Assembly (NCBI GenBank): GCA_035758925.1
Contig: DASTVV010000165.1
Location: forward strand, 1-24,514
DNA length: 24,514 bases
Source of the DNA: DASPMP01 sp035758925
Lineage (GTDB): Bacteria; Gemmatimonadota; Gemmatimonadetes; Gemmatimonadales; Gemmatimonadaceae
Reading direction: 5' to 3'
Shown here: piece after piece, positions 8,496 to 17,349 of the stretch
How positions within the stretch are numbered: the stretch's first letter is position 1
Layout: each line of letters opens with the position of its first letter
Notes under the pieces: generated by a model
Seen by the model: only the letters and a program-made list of their open reading frames with translations
Databases searched by the model: none
What the model was told of the DNA's origin: nothing
Position numbers and translations under genes: made by a program

Positions 8496-8524
8496 TTGAC
8501 CGAATCGAGGGTCCGTTCTATTAT
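8496..8524 (+). promoter_or_regulatory. Sigma-70 promoter of the SahR-like/ahcY operon
   Basis: TTGACC (8496-8501), exactly 17 bases, then TATTAT (8519-8524): 5/6 and 5/6 matches to the housekeeping consensus. The predicted start is near 8531, leaving a leader of only about 14 bases before ATG 8545, with no Shine-Dalgarno sequence. Confidence 0.8.
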
Positions 8525-8539
8525 CCGGCTATCCGGATA
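8522..8539 (+). promoter_or_regulatory. Palindromic operator candidate at the transcription start
   Basis: TATCCGG occurs twice in direct orientation (8522-8528 and 8530-8536). The second copy is part of the perfect 10-bp palindrome TATCCGGATA (8530-8539). It overlaps the -10 box and the predicted start, the expected place for an ArsR-family repressor controlling its own operon. Confidence 0.6.
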
Positions 8540-8544
8540 TACGA

Positions 8545-9492
8545 ATGGTTCGCTCCGCCGCAGCACTCGATCGTCTCGGCACTTTGGCCGACGCCACGCG
8601 CAGCAGGATTCTTCTGCTACTCGAGGGCACGGAGCTCACGGTCGGTGAGCTTTGCATGGTGATGCAGCTGCCGCAGTCGACCGTGAGCCGCCATCTCAAG
8701 ATCCTGAGCGACGAATCCTGGGTGGAGTCGCGCGACTCGGGCGCCAGCCGGTTCTATACGCTTCGCGTCAGCCACCTCGATCCGTTCGCCAGACGCCTCT
8801 GGAACGTGGTTCGCGAACAGATGTCGTCCAGCGCCGCGGCGCAGCAGGACATGCTTCGCCGGTCGAGTGTGCTCAACGCGCGACGCGTGAAGATGCACAC
8901 CTACTTCACGGGTGCCGCGTCCACCTGGGACCAGGTGCGCGTGGACATCATTGGCGCCAGGACTGATCTGCTGGCCCTGCTGGACCTGCTCGACGAAAAC
9001 TGGACCGTCGGCGACCTGGGCTGCGGGACAGGCAATCTGAGTGAAGCGCTGGCGCCGGTCGTTCGACGTGTCATAGCCGTGGATGAATCGGGCGCCATGC
9101 TGTCCGCCGCCAAGCGACGCCTCGAGCCGTTCGACACCGTCGAGGTGCGCGCGGGCAGCGTCGAATCGCTGCCGATCGAAAATGGTGAGCTGGACGTCGC
9201 GTTGCTGTTCATGGTGACGCATTTCGTTCTCGAGCCGGCCAGGGTGCTCGAGGAAGTCCGACGAGTGCTCAAGCCCGGCGGGCGACTCGTCATTCTCGAC
9301 CTGACGGCGCACGAGCGCGAGGAATACTCGCTGCAGATGGGCCACGTGTGGCAGGGCTTCACCGAGGAACAGGTCCGTTCGTGGGTGACCGATGCCGGTC
9401 TGTCGGTCGTGCGGTACCGGGTCCTTCCCGCCGATCCAAAGGCGAAAGGTCCCGCGCTGTTCACGCTGGTGGCAACGAAGACCAACCGTTGA
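8545..9492 (+). CDS. ArsR-family regulator fused to a SAM-methyltransferase-like domain (SahR-like)
   Basis: This 315-residue two-domain protein has an N-terminal winged helix-turn-helix of ArsR type at about residues 5-90 (LADATRSRILLLLEG, recognition helix PQSTVSRHLKIL). A class I methyltransferase fold runs from about 150 to the end. The SAM-binding motif I is DLGCGTGNL (from Asp157), followed by VIAVDESGAML and LKPGGRLVILDL. The ArsR metal motif ELCVC is absent (only GELCMVM), so metal sensing is unlikely. Its stop lies 13 bases before ahcY. In Proteobacteria the ArsR-family repressor SahR has a methylase-like domain that senses S-adenosylhomocysteine and controls ahcY, which this gene matches in architecture and position. 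Whether the second domain senses SAH, methylates a substrate, or both is not decidable here. Other ArsR-methyltransferase fusions exist. Confidence 0.88.
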   Translation: MVRSAAALDRLGTLADATRSRILLLLEGTELTVGELCMVMQLPQSTVSRHLKILSDESWVESRDSGASRFYTLRVSHLDPFARRLWNVVREQMSSSAAAQQDMLRRSSVLNARRVKMHTYFTGAASTWDQVRVDIIGARTDLLALLDLLDENWTVGDLGCGTGNLSEALAPVVRRVIAVDESGAMLSAAKRRLEPFDTVEVRAGSVESLPIENGELDVALLFMVTHFVLEPARVLEEVRRVLKPGGRLVILDLTAHEREEYSLQMGHVWQGFTEEQVRSWVTDAGLSVVRYRVLPADPKAKGPALFTLVATKTNR

Positions 9493-9505
9493 GAGGAATC
9501 ATTTC

Positions 9506-10996
<1,491 letters not shown>

Positions 10997-11014
10997 AGTT
11001 CCGCGCGCCAACAG

Positions 11015-11151
11015 GAACGACTCATCCGAATTTCACGAATGAAGAACGAATAGCTCAACACCAACAAAAGCTCCTCTGCGCCAAGCGCAGGGGAGCTTTT
11101 TGTTGCGTCAAGTCAATTCGGATCGATTCGCGGAATTCGGATGAGTCGTTC
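11015..11151. repeat. 26-bp near-perfect inverted repeat enclosing the ahcY terminator
   Basis: The arm at 11015-11040 is the reverse complement of 11126-11151 at 24 of 26 positions, with the outer 18 bases (from GAACGACTCATCC) identical. The 85-base interior holds the terminator hairpin. AATTCGGAT is repeated once more at 11115-11123. No clear target-site duplication flanks the arms and no open frame lies inside. Confidence 0.8.
11062..11105. terminator. Bidirectional intrinsic terminator between ahcY and the convergent gene
   Basis: AAAAGCTCCTCTGCGC (11066-11081), a three-base CAA loop and GCGCAGGGGAGCTTTT (11085-11100) form a stem of about 16 bp with one G-T pair, followed by T-rich sequence. 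CAAC/GTTG flank it. A-run on the left and T-run on the right suit termination from both sides, as expected between convergent genes. Confidence 0.95.
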
Positions 11152-11174
11152 AGACCATGCGAACGGACCGTCCG

Positions 11175-11813
11175 CTAGTCGTCGCCGTGCTTCCCGTGCT
11201 TGCCGTGCTTCTTGGATTTGCCGTGCTTCACCTTGTCGCTCTCGAATGCTCGGCTGGAGCGATCGAAGCGGTCGTCGTCATCGTCGTCGCCCTGGTCATC
11301 CTGACGCCAAACTCCCCTGCCATCGATGACACGGCCATAGACGTCCCGATTCTGTCTTGCGTCGCGGTCCCGGCGATCGATCACGCGTCCATTGGCATCG
11401 CGGCACACATCAATGACGCGACCGCTGACGACCACGGCGTCGCGGAACGTGCAGTCGACGTTGCTGCGCTGGTCGAACTTTCCGCGACCGCGACCCGGGA
11501 ATGACTCCCGGCTCCCATAGATCACGCGGGAATTGGCAACCCGGTTCCTCTGCGCCGTCGCGCAGTCGGTGACGGGAGGCTGCTGGCCCGGCGGCACGCC
11601 GTCGATCCACACCCGACACATGCCCCTCGGGGGAAGATGTCCGGGCGGAACGCGTGAGGTGCCGCGTTGCGAAAGGACGGTCCCCGATCCAGGAATCGTC
11701 GTCGGATCCAGAATGATCACGGGAGAGTCCGGAACTCGGGGTATCATCTGACCGGCCAGCGGCGCAGCACACAGCGCTACAGCCAGCGCGGCGAACTCGA
11801 ATCTCGTATGCAT
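11175..11813 (-). CDS. Secreted protein of unknown function with a Lys/His/Gly-rich tail
   Basis: This 212-residue exported protein has no recognised enzymatic domain. The signal peptide (MHTRFEFAALAVALCAAPLAGQ) is clear, and AAGGAG at 11819-11824 lies five bases before the ATG. Residues about 52-80 hold VPPGHLPPRGMCRVWIDGVP and PPGQQPPVTDC, a Pro/Cys motif seen in many uncharacterised bacterial exported proteins. It is followed by GRVID-type repeats (SRVIYG, GRVIDVC, GRVIDRR, GRVIDGRG). An acidic run QGDDDDDDRFD precedes the basic tail KHGKSKKHGKHGKHGDD. The tail could bind metal, nucleic acid or cell surface, but that is a guess from composition. It is convergent with ahcY and shares its terminator. 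Confidence 0.75.
   Translation of the reverse strand: MHTRFEFAALAVALCAAPLAGQMIPRVPDSPVIILDPTTIPGSGTVLSQRGTSRVPPGHLPPRGMCRVWIDGVPPGQQPPVTDCATAQRNRVANSRVIYGSRESFPGRGRGKFDQRSNVDCTFRDAVVVSGRVIDVCRDANGRVIDRRDRDARQNRDVYGRVIDGRGVWRQDDQGDDDDDDRFDRSSRAFESDKVKHGKSKKHGKHGKHGDD
11184..11228 (-). repeat. 9-bp tandem repeats encoding the KHG tail
   Basis: GCCGTGCTT or its one-base variant occurs at 11184-11192, 11193-11201, 11202-11210 and 11220-11228, with a diverged unit between. On the minus strand each unit reads Lys-His-Gly, so the tail can lengthen or shorten by slippage without a frameshift. Confidence 0.85.
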
Positions 11814-11963
11814 GAGGTCTCCTTGGGGTGCGTCCCAGACCCCTAACGCACTCTCGATGCCCGCCAGCGCGGCGTGCCGCAGTCAGCTAAGTTGTTGCCA
11901 CTCAGCAACATCCGGCGCTAGGCCAAACCACGCGTCTGGCGCCGTGTCCCCAATGTGAACGGA

Positions 11964-11987
11964 ACTCGTCCTCGCGCGAGGATGAGT
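11964..11987 (+). promoter_or_regulatory. 24-bp palindrome in the leader of the TerC-family gene
   Basis: The perfect core TCCTCGCGCGAGGA (11969-11982) extends to ACTC/GAGT (11964-11967, 11984-11987) with one G-T opposition. In RNA this is a hairpin of about 10 bp with a GCGC loop. It ends 31 bases before ATG 12019, and its right arm includes the GAGG that could serve a start at TTG 11992. The rest of the 205-bp gap from 11814 shows no gene and no convincing promoter. Confidence 0.5.
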
Positions 11988-12018
11988 ACGCTTGGCTCTC
12001 TTCGAGGACTCGAACGCA

Positions 12019-12753
12019 ATGGACTGGCTCTCGGACCCGAATGCCTGGATCGGACTGCTCACGCTCACCGCGTTGGAGATCGTCCTTGGCATCGACAACA
12101 TCATCTTCATCTCCATCCTGTCGTCGAAGCTGGCGCCAGCTCAGCAGCCGCGCGCACGGCGACTTGGCCTCATGGGCGCGTTCGCGACACGCGTGCTGTT
12201 GCTCCTCAGCATTGCGTGGGTCGTGCGGCTGACCCGCCCCCTGTTCACTGTTTTCTCGTTTCCGATCAGCGGCCGCAGCCTCATCCTCATCATCGGCGGG
12301 CTCTTTCTCATCGCGAAAGCGACGTACGAGATCCACGGAAAACTCGAGGCGGAAGACGACGCCGGTGGTGCGATACGAGTCGGGCCGTCGCTCACGGCCG
12401 TGGTTGCTCAGATCATGGTCGTCGACATCGTCTTTTCGCTCGACTCCGTGATTACCGCCGTCGGCATGGTGAACCAGGTGTCCATCATGATTGGAGCGAA
12501 TGTCATCGCGCTGATCGTCATGCTGATGGCCGCCGGGCCGATTTCCGGGTTCGTCGACCGCCACCCCACCATCAAGATGCTGGCGTTGTCGTTCCTGGTG
12601 CTCATCGGCACGAACCTCGTCGCGGAAGGACTTGGCCAGCACATTCCGAAGGGGTACACCTATTTCGCGATGGGATTCTCCGTGATGGTGGAGCTGCTCA
12701 ATATCCGTCTGCGGACCAAGACGACGCCGGTGCACCTTCGCCAGAACGTGTAG
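12019..12753 (+). CDS. TerC-family integral membrane protein
   Basis: This 244-residue inner-membrane protein has about seven hydrophobic helices. TerC-family members are linked to metal-ion (often manganese) export and to tellurite resistance. The two hallmark acidic motifs are present: ALEIVLGIDNIIFISIL near the N-terminus and VVDIVFSLDSVITAVGM in the middle. The tail motif KGYTYFAMGFSVMVELLN also fits the family. The frame is open from TTG 11992, but family members usually begin with a sequence like MDWLSDPNAW, so ATG 12019 is chosen. GAGG at 12004-12007 lies 11 bases upstream. It is followed one base after the stop by the alkyltransferase-like gene, implying cotranscription. The transported ion cannot be read from sequence. 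Confidence 0.9.
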   Translation: MDWLSDPNAWIGLLTLTALEIVLGIDNIIFISILSSKLAPAQQPRARRLGLMGAFATRVLLLLSIAWVVRLTRPLFTVFSFPISGRSLILIIGGLFLIAKATYEIHGKLEAEDDAGGAIRVGPSLTAVVAQIMVVDIVFSLDSVITAVGMVNQVSIMIGANVIALIVMLMAAGPISGFVDRHPTIKMLALSFLVLIGTNLVAEGLGQHIPKGYTYFAMGFSVMVELLNIRLRTKTTPVHLRQNV

Positions 12754-12754
12754 C

Positions 12755-13090
12755 ATGGCTCGCAAGGCAGCGAGGAAGAGCGATAGCTACACGCGAATCT
12801 ATTCCGTCATCCGACGGATTCCGCGCGGTCGCGTCGCAACCTACGGACAGATCGCTCGTATCGCAGGGTTGCCGGGCCGCGCTCGCCAGGTGGGGTATGC
12901 GCTGCATGCACTCACCCCGGCAACGGCCGTTCCGTGGCAGCGCGTCATCAACGCGAGCGGCGGTATCAGCCTTTCACCCATGACCGGCGGCATCTCACAG
13001 CGACTGCTCCTCCAGAAGGAAGGCGTTCGCTTCGATGCGCGCGGGAAAGTATCGCTCGAGAAATTCGGCTGGCGACCGCGGAAGCCGTAA
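12755..13090 (+). CDS. Alkyltransferase-like (ATL/MGMT-family) DNA-binding protein
   Basis: This 111-residue protein is related to the DNA-binding half of O6-alkylguanine-DNA alkyltransferase. The active-site PCHRV is replaced by PWQRV, with Trp61 where the alkyl-accepting Cys should be, so it cannot remove alkyl groups itself. ATL proteins of this kind flip out O6-alkylguanine and pass the lesion to nucleotide excision repair. Other family residues are kept: Tyr30 in VATYGQIA and the arginine finger Arg44 in RARQVGYAL. The C-terminus LLLQKEGVRFDARGKVSLEKF is typical. ATG 12755 lies one base after the terC-like stop, so translational coupling is likely. It converges on the APC gene with a 13-base gap and no visible terminator. 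Confidence 0.93.
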   Translation: MARKAARKSDSYTRIYSVIRRIPRGRVATYGQIARIAGLPGRARQVGYALHALTPATAVPWQRVINASGGISLSPMTGGISQRLLLQKEGVRFDARGKVSLEKFGWRPRKP

Positions 13091-13103
13091 GAGACGCCTT
13101 CGG

Positions 13104-14477
13104 CTACGAGAGGTCCGGCGTTTTCGCCGTTGTCGCTGAAGACGGTGCGCGAGCGGAGCGGCTCCAGTACAGATAGACCGGAACGCCCAGCAGCAGGATC
13201 ACCACGCCCATCCCGGCGTCGCGCGGAAACTGCACGATGGTGCTGGCGGCCAGCGTCCAGAACGCGAGCACGAACACGATCGTCGTCACCGGGTGCCCTG
13301 GCATGCCGAGACCCTTCACGGGCGTTGGATCGCGACGACGGAACACCAGGAGAGCGGCTCCCGTGAGTCCGAAGAAAATTGCGTCGAGCGCGACCACGTA
13401 GTTCAGCACCTGCGCATACAGGCCAATCACGGCGATCACGGAGGCCCAGATCCCCTGAAGGATGATCGCCATGACCGGCGCGCGCGTGCGCGCGTCGATC
13501 GTCCCCACTCGATCGAAGAAGACGCCGTCGCGAGCCATCGCGTAGTAGACGCGTGGCGCTGTCAACATGCCCTGGCTCAGAAAACCGACCGTGGAGACCG
13601 CGATACCCGCGGCGATCAGCATCGCTCCGGTCTCGCCAAGCGCGCGGCGCATCACCTCGGACGCGGGAGTTTGTGTGGCGGCGAGGGCTGCCGGTCCCAG
13701 CGCCAGGACACAAACCAGGTTGACCGCCAGATAGAGCGCGACGACACCGAGCACTCCGAACAGCAACCCTCGGGGCAAGTCCCGCTCTGGATTGCGCATC
13801 TCGCCGGACACGAAGCTGGCGGTCTGCCAGCCTCCGTAGGCAAACAGCACGGGAACCAGGGCTGCCAGGAATGCGCCTGGACTCTGGTGTGAGGACCCAG
13901 TTGTGAGGTTGGTGGTTTGTTCGAACCCCACGCCCCACATCCCAAACCGCGCAATCGCGCGCCAACCGAGGATGACGAGCATCAGGATCGCCGCGATCTT
14001 CGTGACCATGAGCGCGCTCTGCACGTTGCTCCCCGAGCGCACCCCAAGGCAATTGACCGCCGTGAGAATGGCGAGTGTCGCCACGGCGATGACGGCGCGA
14101 TCGATGTTCAACCCGGTCAGCTCGCGAAAGTAGTCGGCGAACGTCATCGCGACGGCAGCCATCCCGCCGGTCTGGATGACGAGCAGCAGCGTCCAGCCGT
14201 AGAGGAATGCCGCCATCGGATGGAACGCATCGCGGAGGTACGCATACTGGCCGCCGACTTCCGGTCTGCGCTGCGCGAGCTCGGCGTACACGAACGCGCC
14301 GGCGAGCGCCACGAGCCCACCGACTGTCCAGGCACCGATCATGAACCCCGGCGTGTCGACGTGCCGCGCCACCTCGGACGGGTTGCGGAAGATGCCGGCG
14401 CCGATGATGCCGCCCATCACGATCATCGTGGCGTCGAACACGCCCAGACGCCGCGCGAGGCCCGCGCCTTGATTCAT
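13104..14477 (-). CDS. APC-family amino-acid permease
   Basis: This 457-residue inner-membrane permease of the amino acid-polyamine-organocation superfamily has about 12 hydrophobic helices. The first helix has the substrate-binding signature MIVMGGIIGAGIFRNPSEVA. Later family features are AYLRDAFHPMAAFLYGW and FAYGGWQTASFVSGEMRNPE. Its substrate is probably an amino acid and is not resolved. ATG 14477 overlaps the dctA stop by four bases (ATGA), with GAAGG just upstream, which fixes the start although the frame is open further up. It is the last gene of the leftward DUF4173-dctA-permease operon. Confidence 0.93.
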   Translation of the reverse strand: MNQGAGLARRLGVFDATMIVMGGIIGAGIFRNPSEVARHVDTPGFMIGAWTVGGLVALAGAFVYAELAQRRPEVGGQYAYLRDAFHPMAAFLYGWTLLLVIQTGGMAAVAMTFADYFRELTGLNIDRAVIAVATLAILTAVNCLGVRSGSNVQSALMVTKIAAILMLVILGWRAIARFGMWGVGFEQTTNLTTGSSHQSPGAFLAALVPVLFAYGGWQTASFVSGEMRNPERDLPRGLLFGVLGVVALYLAVNLVCVLALGPAALAATQTPASEVMRRALGETGAMLIAAGIAVSTVGFLSQGMLTAPRVYYAMARDGVFFDRVGTIDARTRAPVMAIILQGIWASVIAVIGLYAQVLNYVVALDAIFFGLTGAALLVFRRRDPTPVKGLGMPGHPVTTIVFVLAFWTLAASTIVQFPRDAGMGVVILLLGVPVYLYWSRSARAPSSATTAKTPDLS

Positions 14478-15733
14478 GCTGCCTTCGCCTGGCGTTGTTC
14501 CGTCATGGCGATCGCGGGCTGCCGATCGTCGAAAGCGCCTTCCAGCCGCGACACAACCAGCGTGGCCACGCCGTTGCCAATGAGGTTCACGATCGCGCGG
14601 GCTTCGCTCATGAAGCGATCCACGCCCAGCACGATGGCCAGTCCCTCGACCGGAACCACCCGTGTCGCCGCAAGTGTGCTTGCCAGCACGATGAACCCCG
14701 ATCCGGTGACGCCGGCCGCTCCCTTCGACGTGAGCATGAGGATCGCCAGCAGCGACAGCTGCTGCCCGATCGAGAGGTCCACCCCAAACGCTTGCGCGAT
14801 GAAGATGGACGCCATCGAGAGATAGATGGATGTGCCGTCGAGATTGAACGAGTAGCCGGCCGGGATGACGAGCCCCACCACGGGCCGCGCGCACCCATAG
14901 CGTTCCATCTTGTCGAGCATGCGCGGCAGCGCGACTTCGGACGACGACGTCCCCAGCACGAGGAGAATCTCGTCCTTGATGTACCGCAGAAAGTGCCAGA
15001 GGCTGAAGCCATAAAGCCGGCAAATGAGATTCAGCACGATGAACACGAACAGGAACATCGTGAGATAGACGTCGAGCATCAGCCGGCCGAGCGGTAGCAG
15101 TGTCCCCACACCGAAGGTGCCGACGGTGAATGCCATCGCGCCGAAGGCGCCGATCGGCGCGACTACCATGATGATGGCCGTGATCCTGAAGAAGACCTGC
15201 AGGACACGATCGAGGAATTCCGCGAGAGGACGGCCATAGTCGCCCAGTCCCGCGAGCGCGACGCCGAACAGGATCGAGAAGAACACGATCTGCAGGATGT
15301 CACCCTTGGCAAACGCGTCGAAGACGCTCGACGGAACGATGTGCGTCAGGAAATCGACGAATCGCATCGACTTTCCCTGCGCCGCGTACTGCGACACGTC
15401 GCCTTTGGCCATGGAGGCGACGTCGAGCCCCGCGCCGGGCTTCGTGACGTTGACCACGATGAGCCCGATGGCGAGGGCGAACGTGGTGACGACCTCGAAG
15501 TAGACGAACGCCTTGAGCCCGACCGTGCCGACCTTCTTCAGGTCGTTCATGTTCGCAATGCCGATCGTGATCGTCAGGAAGATGATCGGCGCGATCACCA
15601 TGCGAACCAACGCGATGAACGTGTCGCCCAGTGGGCGCATCTTCACGGCGGTGGCTGGCGCCGCGACGCCAAGAAGGATGCCTATCGCTATCGCTACGAG
15701 GACGCGGAAGGTGAGGTTCCGGAAGAGGCGCAT
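14474..15733 (-). CDS. dctA: DctA-type C4-dicarboxylate:cation symporter
   Basis: This 419-residue inner-membrane carrier of the DAACS (SDF) family takes up succinate, fumarate, malate or related acids with protons or sodium. All core parts are visible: hairpin 1 with GTSSSEVALPRML (Thr262 to Glu266 region), the cation motif NLDGTSIYLSM (Asn297, Asp299, Thr301; the equivalent of NMDGT), hairpin 2 SKGAAGVTGSGFIVLAS, and the last helix GVDRFMSEARAIVNLIGNG. The hairpin 2 and last-helix strings resemble DctA more than glutamate carriers, although aspartate transport is not excluded. The start at 15733 lies inside the preceding gene, which overlaps it by 40 bases. The 3' end overlaps the permease by four. 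No good ribosome binding site is seen, so translation may depend on the upstream gene. Confidence 0.93.
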   Translation of the reverse strand: MRLFRNLTFRVLVAIAIGILLGVAAPATAVKMRPLGDTFIALVRMVIAPIIFLTITIGIANMNDLKKVGTVGLKAFVYFEVVTTFALAIGLIVVNVTKPGAGLDVASMAKGDVSQYAAQGKSMRFVDFLTHIVPSSVFDAFAKGDILQIVFFSILFGVALAGLGDYGRPLAEFLDRVLQVFFRITAIIMVVAPIGAFGAMAFTVGTFGVGTLLPLGRLMLDVYLTMFLFVFIVLNLICRLYGFSLWHFLRYIKDEILLVLGTSSSEVALPRMLDKMERYGCARPVVGLVIPAGYSFNLDGTSIYLSMASIFIAQAFGVDLSIGQQLSLLAILMLTSKGAAGVTGSGFIVLASTLAATRVVPVEGLAIVLGVDRFMSEARAIVNLIGNGVATLVVSRLEGAFDDRQPAIAMTEQRQAKAA

Positions 15734-17292
15734 AGACGCCGCAAACTATGGGGCGTCAGCCATTCGGCCACTACCTTCCTCCCGCGCGCCTCACCGAGGT
15801 TCCATTCGGCGATGTTCCTGTCGCTTCTGACCTGCCAACGCTCTGCCAGCTGCCGGGCAGCCTTGCAGGACTCCTCGGTCGCCGGGGCGGAGCTCAGCGC
15901 GCGTGCGACGATGGGCAACGCGTCGCCCCTGAGCGTCGCGAGATAGGCATAGTCGATCGGGCGAACGCGCCCCGAACGATTCACCTCGGCTCGGGCGACG
16001 ATCGCTTCCGGATTGGCTGCGTTGAGCAGACCAAGCATCGCGTACCCGGAGATCACCGCCATCGCTGCGAAGGGCCGCGACCAGCCCCTCAATACCGTGG
16101 CGCCCATGAAGAAGAACACCAGCGCCAGCCAGCCCATGAAAACCAGAGCGTACAGACGATCGGTCGTAAGCCCGTAATAGCCCACGTACAGGCGCATCCG
16201 CAGGACCGCGGACAGCATGATGGCACCGAGAAACCCAAGGAGAGGGAACGCCAGACGCCGGTGCCGTTGGATCGCGCGCTGATCGCCATCGATCAGGGCC
16301 CGCGTCCCGAGGATGACGGGCACCGCGAGCAACGCAACCCACACCAGCTCGAAGAACCCGCGCCTCGCATATTCCGCGACCGTCAGACCCGTCGTCGCTT
16401 TGACGACGGCCGCGCCCCCGAACAGCCAGCGCAGCTGGAGACCGACGAAGAGGGCGAAGAGGAGGTTCAGCCCACCCAACACGCTCGTGATCTCGATGGT
16501 TCCGAGGCGCGGCAACGCGATGGCCGGAAGAGTTCTTCCGCCGCGTGCAACGAAGGCGCCGCGAAACGATCCGGCGCACAGCCAGGTGAACACGGCGATC
16601 GTGACCGTGTGCGATATCGCCTCGTCGATCCTGACGCCTGGAAGCGAGAAAAGCGAGGCAAAGACCGGATCGGCAGATCCAAGAAGATTGCCGAAGATCA
16701 GCAGCACCGGAATCGTGATGACGAGCGCTCGTACGAACGGCGTTCGCCTTGCCACCGTTGCGTGGACCGCGGTGCCCATCGACGCGTCGCGCCAGAGCGA
16801 GGGCAGTCCGATGAGTGCGTGCTTCGCCGATCGGAACCAGGCGTCGAGCAGGTCGCGTAACCGGGCATCGAGAATCGAGCCTCGGGGCGCTCCGGCGGTG
16901 CACATGGCGTACAACATCAACGCGACGAGCGTCGCCATCAGGTTCGTGAACTGCAGGAGCTCGGCATCTCGCCATGCGAACATCCAGGAGCACAGCAGTG
17001 CCGCGAGCAGCCAGGCGTAGTGCTCACGAGCCGGCTTCGCCTGGCCTCGCCGGGCCAGCATCAGGAGAGTAGCGACCAGGGCGGCAATCCAGAGCGTAAA
17101 ACCGGCGCCGAGCGACGACGTTCGGAGGGCCACGTCCGCAAAGCAGCCGAGCAGCACCGCCTCGGCGAAGATGAATCGGGCGAACGACACCTTGCTGGCC
17201 GGGTCGCTGGCTTGGGCCACGCTTCGTTCGCTTGGCCCGTGCGTGTCGACAACCGCGCCGCTGCGCTCCACGCGGCCACCGTCTCCCGCCAT
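15694..17292 (-). CDS. DUF4173-family multi-pass membrane protein
   Basis: This 532-residue inner-membrane protein of unknown function belongs to the DUF4173 (DUF4153-like) group. About 10-12 hydrophobic helices follow a hydrophilic N-terminus of some 30 residues. The family signature YARRGFFELVWVALLAVPVI is clear, as are the tail features MRLYVGYYGLTTDRLYALVF and VNRSGRVRPIDYAYLATL. ATG 17292 is chosen because GGAG at 17299-17302 lies six bases before it, while the open frame to 17349 runs through the predicted promoter. It is first in the operon with dctA and the permease, and its last 40 bases encode both proteins in different frames. A soluble C-terminal stretch of about 90 residues follows the last helix. 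Confidence 0.85.
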   Translation of the reverse strand: MAGDGGRVERSGAVVDTHGPSERSVAQASDPASKVSFARFIFAEAVLLGCFADVALRTSSLGAGFTLWIAALVATLLMLARRGQAKPAREHYAWLLAALLCSWMFAWRDAELLQFTNLMATLVALMLYAMCTAGAPRGSILDARLRDLLDAWFRSAKHALIGLPSLWRDASMGTAVHATVARRTPFVRALVITIPVLLIFGNLLGSADPVFASLFSLPGVRIDEAISHTVTIAVFTWLCAGSFRGAFVARGGRTLPAIALPRLGTIEITSVLGGLNLLFALFVGLQLRWLFGGAAVVKATTGLTVAEYARRGFFELVWVALLAVPVILGTRALIDGDQRAIQRHRRLAFPLLGFLGAIMLSAVLRMRLYVGYYGLTTDRLYALVFMGWLALVFFFMGATVLRGWSRPFAAMAVISGYAMLGLLNAANPEAIVARAEVNRSGRVRPIDYAYLATLRGDALPIVARALSSAPATEESCKAARQLAERWQVRSDRNIAEWNLGEARGRKVVAEWLTPHSLRRLCASSGTSPSASS

Positions 17293-17320
17293 TCGTCGCT
17301 CCGATCGGAATGTGCCAAGT

Positions 17321-17337
17321 ACTTTACGTTGTAAAGT
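17321..17337. promoter_or_regulatory. 17-bp palindromic operator candidate
   Basis: ACTTTAC (17321-17327), GTT, GTAAAGT (17331-17337) is a perfect 7-bp inverted repeat that includes the predicted -10 box. Its size fits a dimeric winged-helix or TetR/PadR-like repressor. No regulator gene lies next to it. Confidence 0.6.
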
Positions 17338-17349
17338 CCCGTCGCGCAA
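17321..17349 (-). promoter_or_regulatory. Promoter of the DUF4173-dctA-permease operon
   Basis: On the minus strand TTGCGC (17349-17344), 17 bases, then TAAAGT (17326-17321). The -35 is weak (3/6) and the -10 moderate (4/6). The predicted start is near 17314, giving a leader of about 22 bases that holds GGAG. Confidence 0.45.

Noticed and set aside
8545..8820. Metal-sensing ArsR/SmtB regulator
   Set aside because: The ELCVCDL-type cysteine pair is missing (GELCMVM has one Cys), there is no metal gene in the operon, and ahcY plus the methylase domain point to SAM metabolism.
11814..12018. yybP-ykoY manganese riboswitch ahead of the TerC-family gene
   Set aside because: I could not find the conserved internal-loop sequences of this riboswitch class in the 205-base gap. 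Only a simple palindrome is visible.
15748..16860. Plus-strand open frame of 370 codons
   Set aside because: It is antisense to the DUF4173 gene, extremely polar and Arg/Glu/Gln-rich, with no motif.
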